NCBI RefSeq assembly: GCF_000972845.2
Contig: NC_040018.1
Coordinates: 8,528,140 to 8,592,139, forward strand
Length of the DNA stretch: 64,000 nt
From: Larimichthys crocea
Taxonomy: Eukaryota; Chordata; Actinopteri; Sciaenidae
Direction: 5' to 3'
Positions 47,596-59,800 of the stretch are shown here, one piece after another. The stretch's first letter is position 1. Every line of letters starts with the position of its first letter. A model generated the notes under the pieces. That model made no database searches. It saw only the letters and a list, made by a program, of their open reading frames with translations, and was not told the DNA's origin. The translations under genes were made by a program, and so were the position numbers.

Positions 47596-47596
<1 letters not shown>

Positions 47597-47640
<44 letters not shown>

Positions 47641-47674
47641 TGTGCGCGTGTGTGTGTGTGTGTGTGTGTGTGTG
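47597..47674. repeat. Compound (AG)n(TG)n microsatellite
   Basis: Twenty-one AG units at 47597-47638 switch directly to TG repeats (with one CGCG interruption) up to 47674. The purine run followed by alternating purine-pyrimidine sequence creates two different structure-prone blocks side by side. Confidence 0.96.
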
Positions 47675-49301
47675 ATAAGAGACTCCTCAGGAATAGCACA
47701 GGCTCTTTTCTGCTCTGTTTCCTTTCTGTTTCCATCGTTTAGCCGGAGTAAGAAGATCTATCTCAAGGTCGCTGCCCTCTGTTACCCAGCAGCTCCTGAA
47801 TACAATAACAGAAGGTCTATCGTATGGCAGATGTCCAATAAAAAAATAAAGAGGTCTGCTACACTGGCAAGATTTTAATACTAATGCAAGAAGAGGAAAC
47901 TAGTACTACTATTGTTACTAAATATAACAAAAAGAAAGCATACAATGACAAGCAACGCAGAATCGCTTATCACAGCTGATGTAAGTGACTAAATGCAAAG
48001 GACAAGAGGTACACTAAATAGCTGTATTGCAAAAAAAAGTGGAGTAGCTCTGCATTTCCATGTCTGATACAGTATATACAACATGTGTGGTGTTAAACCT
48101 GTGGGCACTGACAGTCTAAACTGCTGTCTGTCAGCTTGGTCCTCTGATGTTCTAACCTCAAGTGTTCACAACCTGAGCTCAGCTGCTTTGTGCTGTTTAA
48201 CTGGCAACAATATTTCATCTAAGGCTTTAATGAAAATTTGTGAGGTGTCGATGCCCGAGGACAGGTGAATGGATGTAGATGCGTAGGTGTGAACGTGGAG
48301 GAGGGATGTCATTGGTTAGGCCAGTCTGGGAAAATAAAGTCTGTTTCCACCCGAGCTGCTTACAGGCCCCCAGACAATGAGATGTGGGAGAGGTATGACT
48401 GAATAGGAAAGGATGAGGGAAGAGAGGATGAAGGGCGGTGGTTAGTGATAAGCAGATGGAGGAATAGGGTAGGGATGAGGTAGGAAAATGAATGGATGAA
48501 GGGAAGTGGAGGGAGGGTGGGTCAAGAAAACTGAGACAAACAGGGGCAAAAGGGTAGGCCAAGTATACGTAGTTTGATCAGTGATTAGAGGTGTGGTTGA
48601 GGCGAAGCCCTGCTTCCGAATCAAAGTTAACTAATGAACTTATAACATATTCCAACAGAGCGAGATCAGAGCACAACCTAGACCATGTATATAGTCAGTG
48701 GTGGAGTCTAAAATGTGAATTCCTGGATATTCAATGTTCATCTGCAATTTTCTTTAGTGTTCCCAGTAACAATTAATAATATTTAAAGTAATAGTGCTTC
48801 AGTGCACTTTAGTTATTAAATGGAATTACACGACATGGTTGTTTTCTAAGAAGAACAATCTTCCACTCATGTCTTAAGATGTTTGCTTTGAACGAGAACT
48901 CATTTATCTGTTAATTCCCCCTGCTCTTTCATTCATTTTTTTTTTATCTGTGGATGTCTCCTGCTTTTCTATGACTCATCCTGCATGGAGTGTTTTATCA
49001 GACTGTTTGTTATTTGGGGTGTTTTAACTGTGCCCTCACGCCTCCCAGTGCATGGAGAGGTGTATCCTACTCTCTGCTGGACTGCCACAGTCCCTAAACA
49101 TCGTCTTCTCATTGCAGGATTTATGTTGTTTTCATGTTATATACCTTCATGGTAAATATCAGGTATTGTCTCTTTGCCATTTGTGTGCATATGATGCACT
49201 GCGATGTGCGATTGGATATTGATTTCTTGGTGTGTTTATGCTTGTGGTTACCAGACTGACCCAGTGGGGCATCAACCACATCCTGCTTCACCTGCTTTAT
49301 C

Positions 49302-50428
49302 CAGTAGTCGAGTTGTAAAATGAAACTAGGGGGGATGGTGAAATTTTTCATTTATGTAACTTTTTTTCCAGCGGGGGGGGTCTGGGTCCTCCCCCAGAAA
49401 ATTTTGTATTTCTTAGATGCAATTTCCTGCATTCTAGTCAATTTTAGGGTGACTTGCTAGACATGGCAAATCCTGAATCCCATCTGATTCATAGCTTGCA
49501 TTCTCAGTTGCATGGCCTGCACAAGACAATACTATTTATCGGAAAGAAACAATAACCACTTAACTATGGACATCATGTCATTCACATCTTTTTTAAACAT
49601 ATTTGTAAAAACATTTTAAATATCTTTATTTGTGAATGTGCTCAAATATTTTTTTAAACACAACTTTGTGTATGTTTTTAACATCTTTGTGTGTTTTCAA
49701 ACATATTTAAATACATTTAAACACATTTTTGTTAAAAAAAAACATCTTCACTTAAAAAAACACAATTTAAGGAGGAGGAAAGAAGACTTCGAGTTTTAAG
49801 ACGACGCGATGTTTGAAACAAGCGGTATTAAAGAATATGAAGCAGCAGGTAGCAGCTAGCGGTGCTGCTAAGGCTAAAACAACACAGAGTGTGGATGATT
49901 GACACCTGTCACCTGTCGACCAATCAGAGTCAGGAGAATCTATTAGTACCGCCCACATTCACCTTTGACCCACCAATGACGATCCAGAATGAAGTAAACC
50001 CAAAGGTAGTATATCGCAGCAAGAGGTCTCACTTCACTGTCAAAGCCTCTTTGTCTTTATGTAACAACCAGGAGCTTCGGGACTGATTCAAACTAAAGCA
50101 GAGACAGAGCAGGAGACATTAGCAGCGTTTCTTCGTGCTGGACATACTGTGTCGTTTTGTGGATTTTTTTTGCTACTCCTTGGGGGCTAGCTCTCCGAGT
50201 TTTCATCGCACAGTGATGAGACACATATCTTTGTAAGATATATTTTAATTTTTTCCCGTGCCGCGCCTCCCCTGAAGTCCTCTGGCGCCCCCCAAGGGAG
50301 GCGCGCCTCACACTTTGAAAACCGCTGACATAAGAAGGGATGACCATTTTAGAAGAGGGATGATTTTGACCATTTATCCCCACAGGGGGGATGCCATCCC
50401 CCCCCATCCCCCCTCAACTCGAGTACTG
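49302..50428. mobile_element. Non-autonomous hAT element with 8-bp target duplication
   Basis: The left end is CAGTAGTCGAGTTG (49302-49315) and the right end, read inverted, is CAGTACTCGAGTTG, 13 of 14 identical. Perfect 8-base direct repeats, gctttatc, flank it at 49294-49301 and 50429-50436. An 8-bp duplication with CAGTR...YACTG-like ends defines the hAT superfamily. The 1,127-bp body has no transposase frame. It contains a G-rich patch near 49370-49395, an AT-rich imperfect repeat block at 49590-49770, and a stretch ending cactttgaaaaccgctg (50311-50327) that resembles the terminus of a different hAT element, possibly nested. Confidence 0.92.
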
Positions 50429-50436
50429 GCTTTATC

Positions 50437-50984
50437 CCACTATAGCCTTTGAGGGTGAAGTCTAAGCTCTGGGCCCTAAACTAGCTGAAGAAAAAGCTGC
50501 TTTTGGGAAGTTATCATCTAGTCTCAGCTCAACATATACACAAGGTAAATAAGGTGGCACCCATGTAGAAAAAGTCCTCTAACAGTTAAAGTCCTTGCCT
50601 TGGAAGACTGCTGGTAATTCTATCTGCCATTGGTATCCAACAGAACTCAGCAGTGGGACTGGACTGGGTTTGGGAACAGCCTCTGAGACCTGATGGAAAG
50701 ATTTCTCAGTAGTGAACTCTGGGCCTGGGATGCTAGGAACCAAACCTGGCAAGTACACCACCTTGGTAGGCTACTGTACCCCCTGCTAAAATGGCCACCA
50801 CTGGTTTCTGAGGTGTTTTCAGTCACAGGTTTGATCGTGTTCACTGGAAGTTAGACGCTGTACACCATAGTGGGGGTGTGACACCTGGGAGCTGAAACAA
50901 GCCATTTGTAATGGCAGCTGCACAACAATTATGTACTCTAATATAATTTAAATGAGTGAGTTACATTGATTTTTTTCAGTTTTC
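50437..50984. other. Unique or anciently repetitive non-coding DNA
   Basis: No gene was recognised. The moderately GC-balanced block 50575-50880 has overlapping short minus-strand frames and no domain. It might be an old repeat fragment adjoining family C copy 2. Confidence 0.45.
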
Positions 50985-51100
50985 ATGAACAAGGAAATTA
51001 GCTATAGAGACCAAAACTGTTTTTTTTTTATACCAGCCTGTAAACATGACCTCTGACATTCATAGACTAATCATTTCTGCAAAGCTGTGATGCATCTTTA
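50985..51100 (+). repeat. Dispersed repeat family C, copy 2 (fragment)
   Basis: The stretch tagctatagagaccaaaact followed by a T-run and taccagcctgtaaacatg (about 50999-51048) closely matches 27059-27091 in copy 1. Sequence left of 50985 may belong to the same copy but is too diverged to place. Confidence 0.65.
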
Positions 51101-51134
51101 CAATGAGTTATGATCGATCGCGTAAAGTCACTGT

Positions 51135-51275
51135 GTATGGCATGTAGGTAGCCAGTAAGGTGGAGTGAGTAAGTTTGTGACTGGATGGTCTTAAGTTCGA
51201 TTTCTCAAACAAGTAACACTGAATAACATGTTTGTGCGGCTGTGCTGCTCCTTAGCACAGCACTAAACCTTCAAT
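51135..51275 (+). mobile_element. Degenerate tRNA-derived SINE
   Basis: An A-box-like TAGCCAGTAAGG lies near 51149-51160 and a B-box-like AGTTCGATTTC near 51194-51204. The body includes gctgctccttagcacagcac and tctaaacc-type sequence, similar to the post-tRNA part of common fish SINEs. Both promoter boxes have substitutions and the right end is unclear. Unrelated chance matches remain possible. Confidence 0.5.
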
Positions 51276-51888
51276 CAAGCTCAAGAATCAACAGAAGTAC
51301 ACTGTATATGCACTGACAGCTTCCACAGACATAAACACGTGTAACTTTAGCAGAGATGTGAAGTAGCATGCTGGCGGAAAACAGCAAGGGAGCTGAGTCT
51401 GAATAAATAAAGGTTAGAAGAAGAGTCTCTACAACACACTTCAGTTGTGCTACTTGTTCACAAACACACCCTTTTCGACTCAGGCAAGATGTTACACACA
51501 CTGCAAGGATGTATATACTGCTCTCTACATCCACCTGAGAGCAGCAGCCTTTAGTACAACCATAATTCACATTTCGGGCTGGAACCATCAGATCGCCATT
51601 CTCATGCAAAGGTAACATTTGCCTTTATAATGGATTTCTGCCTTTTCCATTATTTTATTGGGAAGCCAAGGCTCCTCTCATCATTGTGTAGATATATAGG
51701 TTAACGTCATTGTGGCATTTTAGCAAAAGGCCACCATGAGTACCCCTCTGCCCGGGTATGAATAACTGATATCAGACTTGAAAACACTGCACAGCAGAAT
51801 TCACTGTAGGATACATGGATACGATATTTCTTTTATAAAATAGCTACATATGTAATTGCATTAAATAATTCAAGTATAGGTCAATTAA

Positions 51889-51928
51889 TTGTGATGTTTA
51901 GACATTATAAAATGTCTAAACATCACAA
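51889..51928. repeat. Perfect hairpin, 18-bp stem with 4-base loop
   Basis: The arm ttgtgatgtttagacatt (51889-51906) is followed by ATAA and then by its exact reverse complement at 51911-51928. There are no mismatches. The stem is AT-rich and short for a microRNA precursor. It may be a foldback formed during replication or a MITE relic. Confidence 0.95.
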
Positions 51929-54900
51929 ACTCTTCATGCACTTTTTGTTGAAATACCATATTCATTGTGGAAACTGCTTGAAATGCTAAGTAAGACATTT
52001 TCTTTGCTGCTACACCTGATGGATGTTGAATTTATTGTTTGTCAGTTTAAACTCAGGTTTTACAATAATAAGTCCTTAATTTGTCCATAAGTGAGTGTCT
52101 TCCATGACTTTGACATGTGCGATCACTCCTCGTAATGATGCAAAACATGCTACAATCTCACAGGCTGTAGCATGGCCGTAGATTCTTTGCTTTTTAGGCC
52201 GGTTAAATCAGACTTTGGTTAGTTTTCTCTGGTTGTAATTGCATTTTGATGTGGAGCAAAAAAACAACCACACCATGATCCTCAGGAGGTGGTGATCTCC
52301 TAGAGCAGTTCATTTGTGGTGGGAACATGATCTGACTTTGGTCTGATCCAACTACACTAAGTGTACTCCACAAGTCTGAGCAAAATGGCTCCTGTATGCA
52401 GGTGTACATACCCAACACATCTTCAATTTAATATGTCGACAGTTTATATTAGTTCCATTGTCTGAAGCGTGAAGCAGGAAAGTTAACTCCAGCATTCACA
52501 ATTCAGGATTGTCTTGCCTCAGGATACAGGGTCATTTGTGGTTTGAGCCTTACAAATAAAACTGATGTGACCACAGTTAATTAAACCTGATAATTAGCTG
52601 ATCATTTCCCATTAATAAATTCATATACTGTTGATAAACTCATGAAGATGATGGAAGATTCATCGTCCAGTTATTTACGCCCTATGCACTTCAATCTACA
52701 CTTTTCATCTGCGGCTCATTTCATTCATTTGTGACCATGTTGTATATTTCATGAGTGACCCTTAGTCGCTGCTGAGTTTGTGGTTATGCTTTCTCTCTTT
52801 CCACTTTCAGTGCTTATGTCTCCACTTAGCCTCAATGACATGCCAAATAAAGCAGAATGGGTGGCCTCGCTCATACATTGCCCATCTTGATTGTTGCTTT
52901 GCTGTCGTAGGGGGCTCGGCTAGATGTTTCCACTTCTGCGGTCAGTCTATTCCAATCACATCACCTGTTTCCCTTTTGCCACCTTCCACCACCTTTAATG
53001 AAGCTTGCTGGCCCCTTTAAGTCTCTCTGCATTTGACAGTAATGTGACACTGTAATATTCCATGATGGGCCCCCCCACCCTCCTCCATCCACATCAGTGA
53101 TGAATAATATATATTTGCCGCCCCATAAACATAATACATTAGTTAAAAGAACCATATGTGTGTGTGTTTATGTGCCACCGCAGATTAATTAAAGATGAAT
53201 ATATGCACATTTCTACCATTCTGACTGAGACTAAAGGTAAAAATAAATAGGTTATCAATGAATAATTGACTTTAGGACGGGAACGTTCATGTCTTCCTCG
53301 CTGGAAGTGAAGTGTCCACTAAGCCATCCCGCTTTGTCTCTGACAGCCGTGTTGTGCAGATTAAGGGCGAGGGAGGGGGCATTACAGGAAGTGCTAATAG
53401 GCTAAGCAGTGTTTTCCAGGCAGAAAAAAATGGATGGAGGAGGCCAACACACACACACGTTCCCACACCCTGAGCCTTCGGGGTGACGGGGAATGTGTAG
53501 AGGAAGCCACTCAACACACAGTGCTGACTGGCACTTTGAATCAGCCTCAAATGTACTCAAGCTTCACGTCACATTTGTAAGGTTGATTTCGGTCTCAATG
53601 AGTCACTGTGAGCATGCCTGCCTCTGTCTACACATAAACATCCAGAGCATCCACCCATACGCACACAGACACACACACACACACACACAACGTTTGCTAA
53701 TACGCTCACACACTCTGGCAGGGTGAGTTTATCCTTCAGCGTTTGACCGTAGTAAAGAAGCTGCCAGTCATTTGCAGAGAAGCTCGTAAATCCACAGGAA
53801 GAAGGAAGTAAAAGGAGCCAATTATTTTTAGATCTCCGTCCCTCTAATCAGCCTAGTGAGTCACATAAACATTCACCTTCCAAGACCTCCATCCGTTTTA
53901 CCGGGACACCTTCTGTATGTGGGGGTGCAGGTGAATGTGAGTGTGTGTGTGTGCTGCTCTTCTTGCTGTCTTCACGTGCATTGTCTGCTTGTTCTCCATG
54001 CGCGTGTCTGCATATGATCTATTTGCATCAGCATGCGTGCTGTTGGTGTAATTGGTATTACATGTATGAGTTGATATGTGTGTGTTTTGTGCTGTATTTG
54101 TGATAGGAGTCTAACCAGCAGGGTAAAGGAGAATGAGGGAGAGAGGAGTGTATTTTACTACAAAGTCGATCACCAAATGAAAGAGGTGGGAGAAATTGTC
54201 CTGTCAGTCAGAATCAGGCCTTGGTCTATATGTGTTTGTGTGTGTGTGTGTGTGTGAGCAGATAGAAAGTCCATGGCCCTACTACTGAAGCTTGATCATG
54301 ACCTTGATGTCCACTTAACTTACTAACTAACTTCAGTACCCACACTGACCTTCCCTTTACATCCAGTAGATCTAGTTTTCCTCATAGATGCTGCAGAACA
54401 CACTGTTTGAGGTTGTTCTTGTACGTCATTTCAGTACGTCTATCTTTTCTCAGAATGTCATTCTTGCCTTTTCTAGTTTTGACTATGCACAGAACAAGAC
54501 TGAAAACAAATAGAACAACCATAGTGACACGTCACACAGTGAAATGAGTCCACAACCTCCTGGCTATTCCTCCTCACCCCCAACCCCAGGCCCAGATCTT
54601 TGAGTTCAAAAAAGAGAGAGGAAGGGGATGAAATCTGAGTGCCTTTGACACATAACCCATCCATATCCCTGCGCTGTCACTGCCTTTCCACTCCCATTCT
54701 CATTAGGGTAATGTGATTTTACAAAGCGGCAGTAAGGAGGGAAGATGAGGCGACAAACCGGAGTGGCTGTTTGACGTCTCGCTGCATCGCGACAACTCAT
54801 CCCGGCGTCGGATCCCTGATTGGCGGTACCGCTGAATGTTACTGAGTCGTGAGGAAACGTGTCATTTCCGAACATCATCTTTAGCGATGATGGTGACTCT

Positions 54901-55556
54901 GTCATACAAATGCACACACACACATCCAGAGACAAGCAGAAGATAGGGGTGAGCAACAGCTGCATTCAAATGCATCTAAAATTAGAAACAGAAGTGGAAT
55001 CAGAACAGAATGCAAAGTCTAGCACACTCAAAAGGGCTTGTTTAACCTTTGCCCTTTGTTATCCCTCTAGAGTACATGAGTGCATGTAGGACTTGTAGCA
55101 CAGCCAAGTCATCGCTCCCTTGCTGTCTGCTGACCTGCAGGGCTCTCACTGCATCTACTATCATTTGCCAAGAAAAGCTTCAAAGCTTGCTTACATGCAT
55201 TGGACTGTGTATAAACTAAATGTCACCATATCCACTACATATTCTTCTGGAACTATCTCTTTGTACCAGATCAAGGTATTTAGCCAGACCGCCATTCATT
55301 TTTGTATTAGTATACAGGGTCTCCAGGATGATTCCTCCTGATTTGGGTGGCTTCCTCACGTTTTTGCCTTGCGTGATCTTTACTCAAGCTCCACTGTCTC
55401 CTATCTATGTTGCACTTAATGTATCTCATAATTCAATGGGCAGATTCTTCAAAAGTATGTTAAGCACCAAGTTCAATTTGAACAACACCCTTGACCTTTG
55501 TCTGACCCACAGCGCAACTTACTTACATTTTTAGCCATATCTTAGCATTAACAGAC
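51929..55556. other. Non-coding sequence, possible old repeat and candidate conserved block
   Basis: No gene was recognised. The segment 52195-52395 resembles a dispersed fish repeat that I cannot name. Simple repeats: (CA)n near 53671-53689 and (GT)n near 54233-54257. A unique CpG-containing block at 54760-54905 is a candidate regulatory element, crossed by a 119-codon minus frame with no domain. A C-run is near 53069-53077. Confidence 0.4.
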
Positions 55557-55840
55557 TCAGCCTGAGTCAAAATCCAGCAGGCTTTTCTGAAGCTGAAGAG
55601 CGATTAGATGAAGTACAGTAACCCTTAACGATTTTTTCCTCAAACAGGGCACAGCCAAACATACCAAGGTGGGAGGATCTGAAGGGTTTGGTCGGGTTGT
55701 AAGGAATGAGAAGTTCTGAGATATATGTTGGTGGGATTTATAGACAAATAGCAGGATTTTGGAATTGATACTGAAGTTAATGAAGAGCCGCTGTAAGAAT
55801 AGAGGTGCTTTACGGCCAGGCAGCTGCACAACAGCAGTAT
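55557..55840 (-). pseudogene. L2-type LINE reverse transcriptase C-terminal fragment
   Basis: A 90-codon minus-strand frame (55557-55829) contains SKILLFVYKSHQHIS, an RPNPSDPP stretch and LVCLAVPCLRKK. In order and spacing this matches the region C-terminal to the RT domain in fish L2-type LINEs, where a KILLFVYK-like motif is followed by an Arg-Ser-Ser-rich stretch and a Val-Pro-Arg segment. The following conserved Trp-Asn box is not visible, so it is shortened or frameshifted. The frame has no preceding RT core here, so this is an isolated old fragment, same orientation as the LINE at 10-11.7 kb. Confidence 0.68.
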
Positions 55841-56049
55841 TCCCATCAGCCTAGGCTGTACTATGTGTTCAGTGCTAATTACAGTAGCAAATTAGCAAGT
55901 TAGTACGCTAACCTTCAAAAAGCTCAGAGTATGTTCATTAGCTTTCTGCTGCTAAGACTCTGTAGCCCACATGCCAGTAGTCATTAGTGAACATGGCATC
56001 GGGCCCAAGTTGACTGACCATAACGTTAAATGTTGTCCTGATGTCTCTA

Positions 56050-56158
56050 GCCAAAATAAATAATGAATAAATACCATAATACTTCTTCACAATTCACTAA
56101 GTTGCTTTTGGCATGTTTCAGTTTTGGCCCTTCAGGGGAAGAAGTTTGAGCGTCCCTG
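56050..56158 (-). mobile_element. Possible hAT-type terminus
   Basis: Read on the minus strand the segment starts CAGGGACGCTCAAACTTC and continues with a cctgaagggccaaaac stretch, a start familiar from several hAT-like repeats. No opposite terminus or 8-bp duplication was found, so the call is weak. Confidence 0.3.
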
Positions 56159-56439
56159 ATCTACAATTTGTTTTGGTACGCACAGCTTTGGACTTGGCTT
56201 TCATATTGAAAAACTGAAGCTAATAAACAATCCATTTTGAAGTCTTTAACAAACTATTTACTGATTCCATGTGTTTGAGTTTATTTATGACAAAGCCACA
56301 TCACACATATGGTGCGAATAACTACTGCTTACTTTTCACACTAAAACCCACAGTATAGTATTCTCATTGTAAGAAAGTGTTTAGGAAATAATACACTAAT
56401 CAATTAGAATTACAAATGTACGAGCCTGTCGCCAAAAAA

Positions 56440-56860
56440 AAAAAAAAACGTTGGCACGTTGCGTAAAATAAATAATAAAAAAATAAAAAAATAAATCAAA
56501 TGTGATGATGTGCAAAACACTAAAGCACATATTTAATTGAAAAAAAAAAACATAAAGACAACTTGTCAAATGTTGAAAATGAGAATTTTTTATTGTTTTT
56601 GGAAAATTTAATTTGAGTTTGATGCCAGCAACACATTTCAAAAAAGTTGGGACAGGGCCAGCAAAAAAACTGGAAAAGTCGTGAAACCCTGAAATAAAAA
56701 AAATAAATAAAAGAAACACCTGGTGGAACATCTCACAGTTAATTAAGTTAACTGGCAACACCTTAGTAACATGATTGGGTATGAAAAAATAAAGAAGCAT
56801 CCAAACCGTTAATGCTCAATTATATACGCAGGTTCAGTCCACTCAATGGCCATGTGGTCA
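56440..56860. mobile_element. Kolobok-like DNA transposon end, decayed
   Basis: The block contains gatgatgtgcaaaacac, acatatttaattgaaaa, gatgccagcaacacatttc, then aaaaagttgggacaggg (56641-56657), then atgattgggtatgaaaa. I recognise this succession from a common teleost DNA repeat that I associate, tentatively, with the Kolobok superfamily. It appears to be one end of a longer element. A-rich insertions (56434-56448 and 56470-56490) have expanded. The 134-codon minus frame over it is Phe-rich and accidental. Confidence 0.7.
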
Positions 56861-59800
56861 AGTTCTTCTTCACATAATTTAAACCTCAAGCAACATAAAG
56901 AAAAAGAATAAAAAATATTTCAGTTACAAATATTTTTGTTTCAGTAAATACTTTGAAATCACAGCGAGCAGACTAACTGTCTGAATCCACTCAGCAAAAA
57001 CATGACAGTCCAGAAAGTGTCGGCTGCAACGATATGAAGTGTTTTTCTTCCCCCTTAACCCAAAAGCAGTTTCACATACTTTTAATTATGACAGACGGGA
57101 CTGAGCGCACGCAGCCTGACAGCAGCGTCCACTAATTGACAAAGGCATTAAAGAAAGGATATAGCCTACTGATACAGTTTGTATACTGTACGTCCACCAT
57201 TCTGTTGCCGGGCTGTGTATGTGCTGCACGCTGACATATAGATGCATCCTGTCAGCGCTGCAGCCGTGCAATAAACAAACACACGCAGAGACAAACACGT
57301 GGACAAACATCAAAATATGTTGTCTCCCACCGGGGTTGACAGCCGATGTTCAAATCGCTGCGAGCGTTTCTACATCGCTTTGTGTGGATCACATCTCAAA
57401 GACAAGCACGTTGTTGATTTACCTTTTTAAAGCTTCGCCCGTTGAGCACCCACTCCCCGCCCCTATCCCAATGCCACCCCACTCCAAACCCCCCCCCACC
57501 CACCTCCCACTGACTCCCTCAAATTAATTAGGGGAGACGTTTCACAAATTAAGTTTATTCATATTGTCTGTTCGCTTGCTGCGACAGAATAAAATAATAA
57601 TAAAAAAAGACCCCTGTACTTTTATAGCCCTACTGTTAGTGCTAACAATGGCTGTCACAAAGCAGATTTTTTTTTCTTTCTTTTTTTTTTTAAACACACT
57701 TACACACACACACCCACACACACACACACACATACTCCAACTCCACCCCTCCATTTGCCAAACAGGAAAGTAAGTGGTGGTGCCGGGGCTGGAGCTTGAC
57801 TTTGTTAATCGTCAGACGACAGCTTAACAGCTTGTGCAACCGTAATTAACGCCGCTTGAAATAAACGTGACGGTTTGTGGAGTGTGTGCGTGTGTGTGTG
57901 TGTGTGTGATGGGGGATGTGGAAAGGGGGTTGAAAAAAAAAAACAATGTGGCAGTTGTAAAAAGTTGAAGAGAATCAAATAAATAATTCAGACAAAATGC
58001 TTCATCTGTCGCCTGCCATCTCAGGTGTAAGGCCCACCTGACTAGAGCAGCGCTCCTTTCTCCCTCCCTCTCTTCCCCTCTCTCCCTCTTTGGCTGAATA
58101 ATTCACGTAACCAAAGCGGCAAATAGTGACTTATAAAAGCCATTATTATGTTTAATAATGACTAATACATGTCTAAAGCAAGGGAGTGTGAGTGGAGGGA
58201 GGGGGGGTTGGGGTTGGTGGTTGTTGAGGCAGGCGGGGCGTTTCAGACAGAGCCGAATGGACTGATGAATATTAGAAATGAGCTCTGTGTTTCATCAAAT
58301 GTAGATCCACACAATAGCCGTCTGTGTCATGTACATAATATTAAACATCTAAAAACTATTATTGTCTATTGTCATTTAAGTTTTTGTAAACTTTCCTGAT
58401 TTCAGTTTGAACTGGGCGTTGTTACGCTCGGATAAACTATGAGAAATATGACAGGAGAGCATCTGAATTCAAGTTTCTCTTCTAGATTAGAAAGATTTTA
58501 AAGCTTAATTGTCTTGTGAAGTTGTTATAAAACACGCAGAAGGTGGAGCGGGTCGCTAGTTCATATTATAAAATCATATACTAAAATCATATTAACTAAG
58601 TAACTTTATTCTTTATTCTAAATATTACATTTAAATGTGGAATGTTGGTGGTTAGATGACTGCTGTCTATTAATACCATGTATTAATGACAAATGACTGA
58701 CAAATGATATCAGATCTAATAAAGATGTTGACTCCTCTCAGTCTCCACTTTGGCTATACTGAGCTAATGTTATATTAGATAAAGTTACAAGTTGCAAGCC
58801 TGAGTTGAACTGGGCCAGGATCGGGACCACATACGCACAGGTTCAAGGACAGAGACTTGTCAAAGCTGTGGAAGAAAAGTGTCTCTCAGGTCAGTCAAAC
58901 ACATGGTCCAGCACAGCAGAGAGGACCCTGAAAGAGAGGAACTGTAAAATTAATGAACATTAAAGAAAGAAAGGTCGTAAATCTTTATTTACTTATTTGT
59001 CACTGCAGCACATGTAATGGACAGTCTATATTATTGGTGGTGGGTTGTCGCTGTCACTGTTATATGTAGTTATATTTGAGCCCTATAGTAAATTTGCCTC
59101 TGAGTAAAGTGAAAGCGAGTGTGTGAATCATCGTGCACGATCATCAGCACACACAGAGAGAGTGTAAGAGTAATATTGGTGTCTGGTTCGGCCTCAATCA
59201 TTTCAGATTTTGTCAGGCTAGGGCTGGAGTTTAAGGCTCTACTGCCAGGACGGACTGCTGCTCAGACCTCAGTGTCCAGAGGTCATGTTTAACGTGACAT
59301 AGCAACAGTTTGGTCTTCTCCTGCAACTCACTCACGTAACAAAGTGGCCATACGGGTAGATCACAGTTCTTCTCCCCAACAAACTGAAAGCCTGAACTGG
59401 TGCAGTTGGCACCGTGCTGCCTGAAGAAAGTAGTGCAATATTTGAAATGATGCACTCCTTGTCTACTGTTCTCTATTTCACAAGGTATATTGGTCTGATC
59501 TTACAGACACGTTATGGTTAGCAATGCATGTACAGGGTAAGGCGTAGTTTGGCTTGCTTACTAAATAAATGCTAAATACATATTATAAAATCATAAGAGT
59601 ACTGTAGTGACATGACATTTTTTGGTTTGCAGTCATTGTTGCAGGAGCCTCACAGACGATTTCACATCACATAGTTACTGTTTAAGCACTCTGCAACAAA
59701 ATCACTCAAATATTAATTAGTTTGATGAAATTATTGGTTGACAAAATGACATATACTGGAACCTCGAGCACTTTGTCTTTCCAAAATGGACTGGGACAAT

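Larger units (their letters stand above)
46560..49293. other. Non-coding sequence with simple repeats
   Basis: No gene was recognised. It contains (TC)n at 47097-47125 and the compound AG/TG tract at 47597-47674. The region 48240-48560 is GA-rich with overlapping short minus-strand frames rich in Pro, Ser and His, a composition artefact. Nothing else stands out. Confidence 0.55.

Noticed and set aside
49121..49351. 76-codon minus frame overlapping the hAT left end
   Set aside because: It crosses the transposon boundary and has no domain, so it is not an original gene.
56396..56800. 134-codon Phe-rich minus frame, possible membrane protein
   Set aside because: It lies within a Kolobok-like repeat and is produced by A-rich expansions.
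58564..59597. Shared 17-base string catattataaaatcata at two places about 1 kb apart
   Set aside because: AT-rich low-complexity sequence; flanks do not align.
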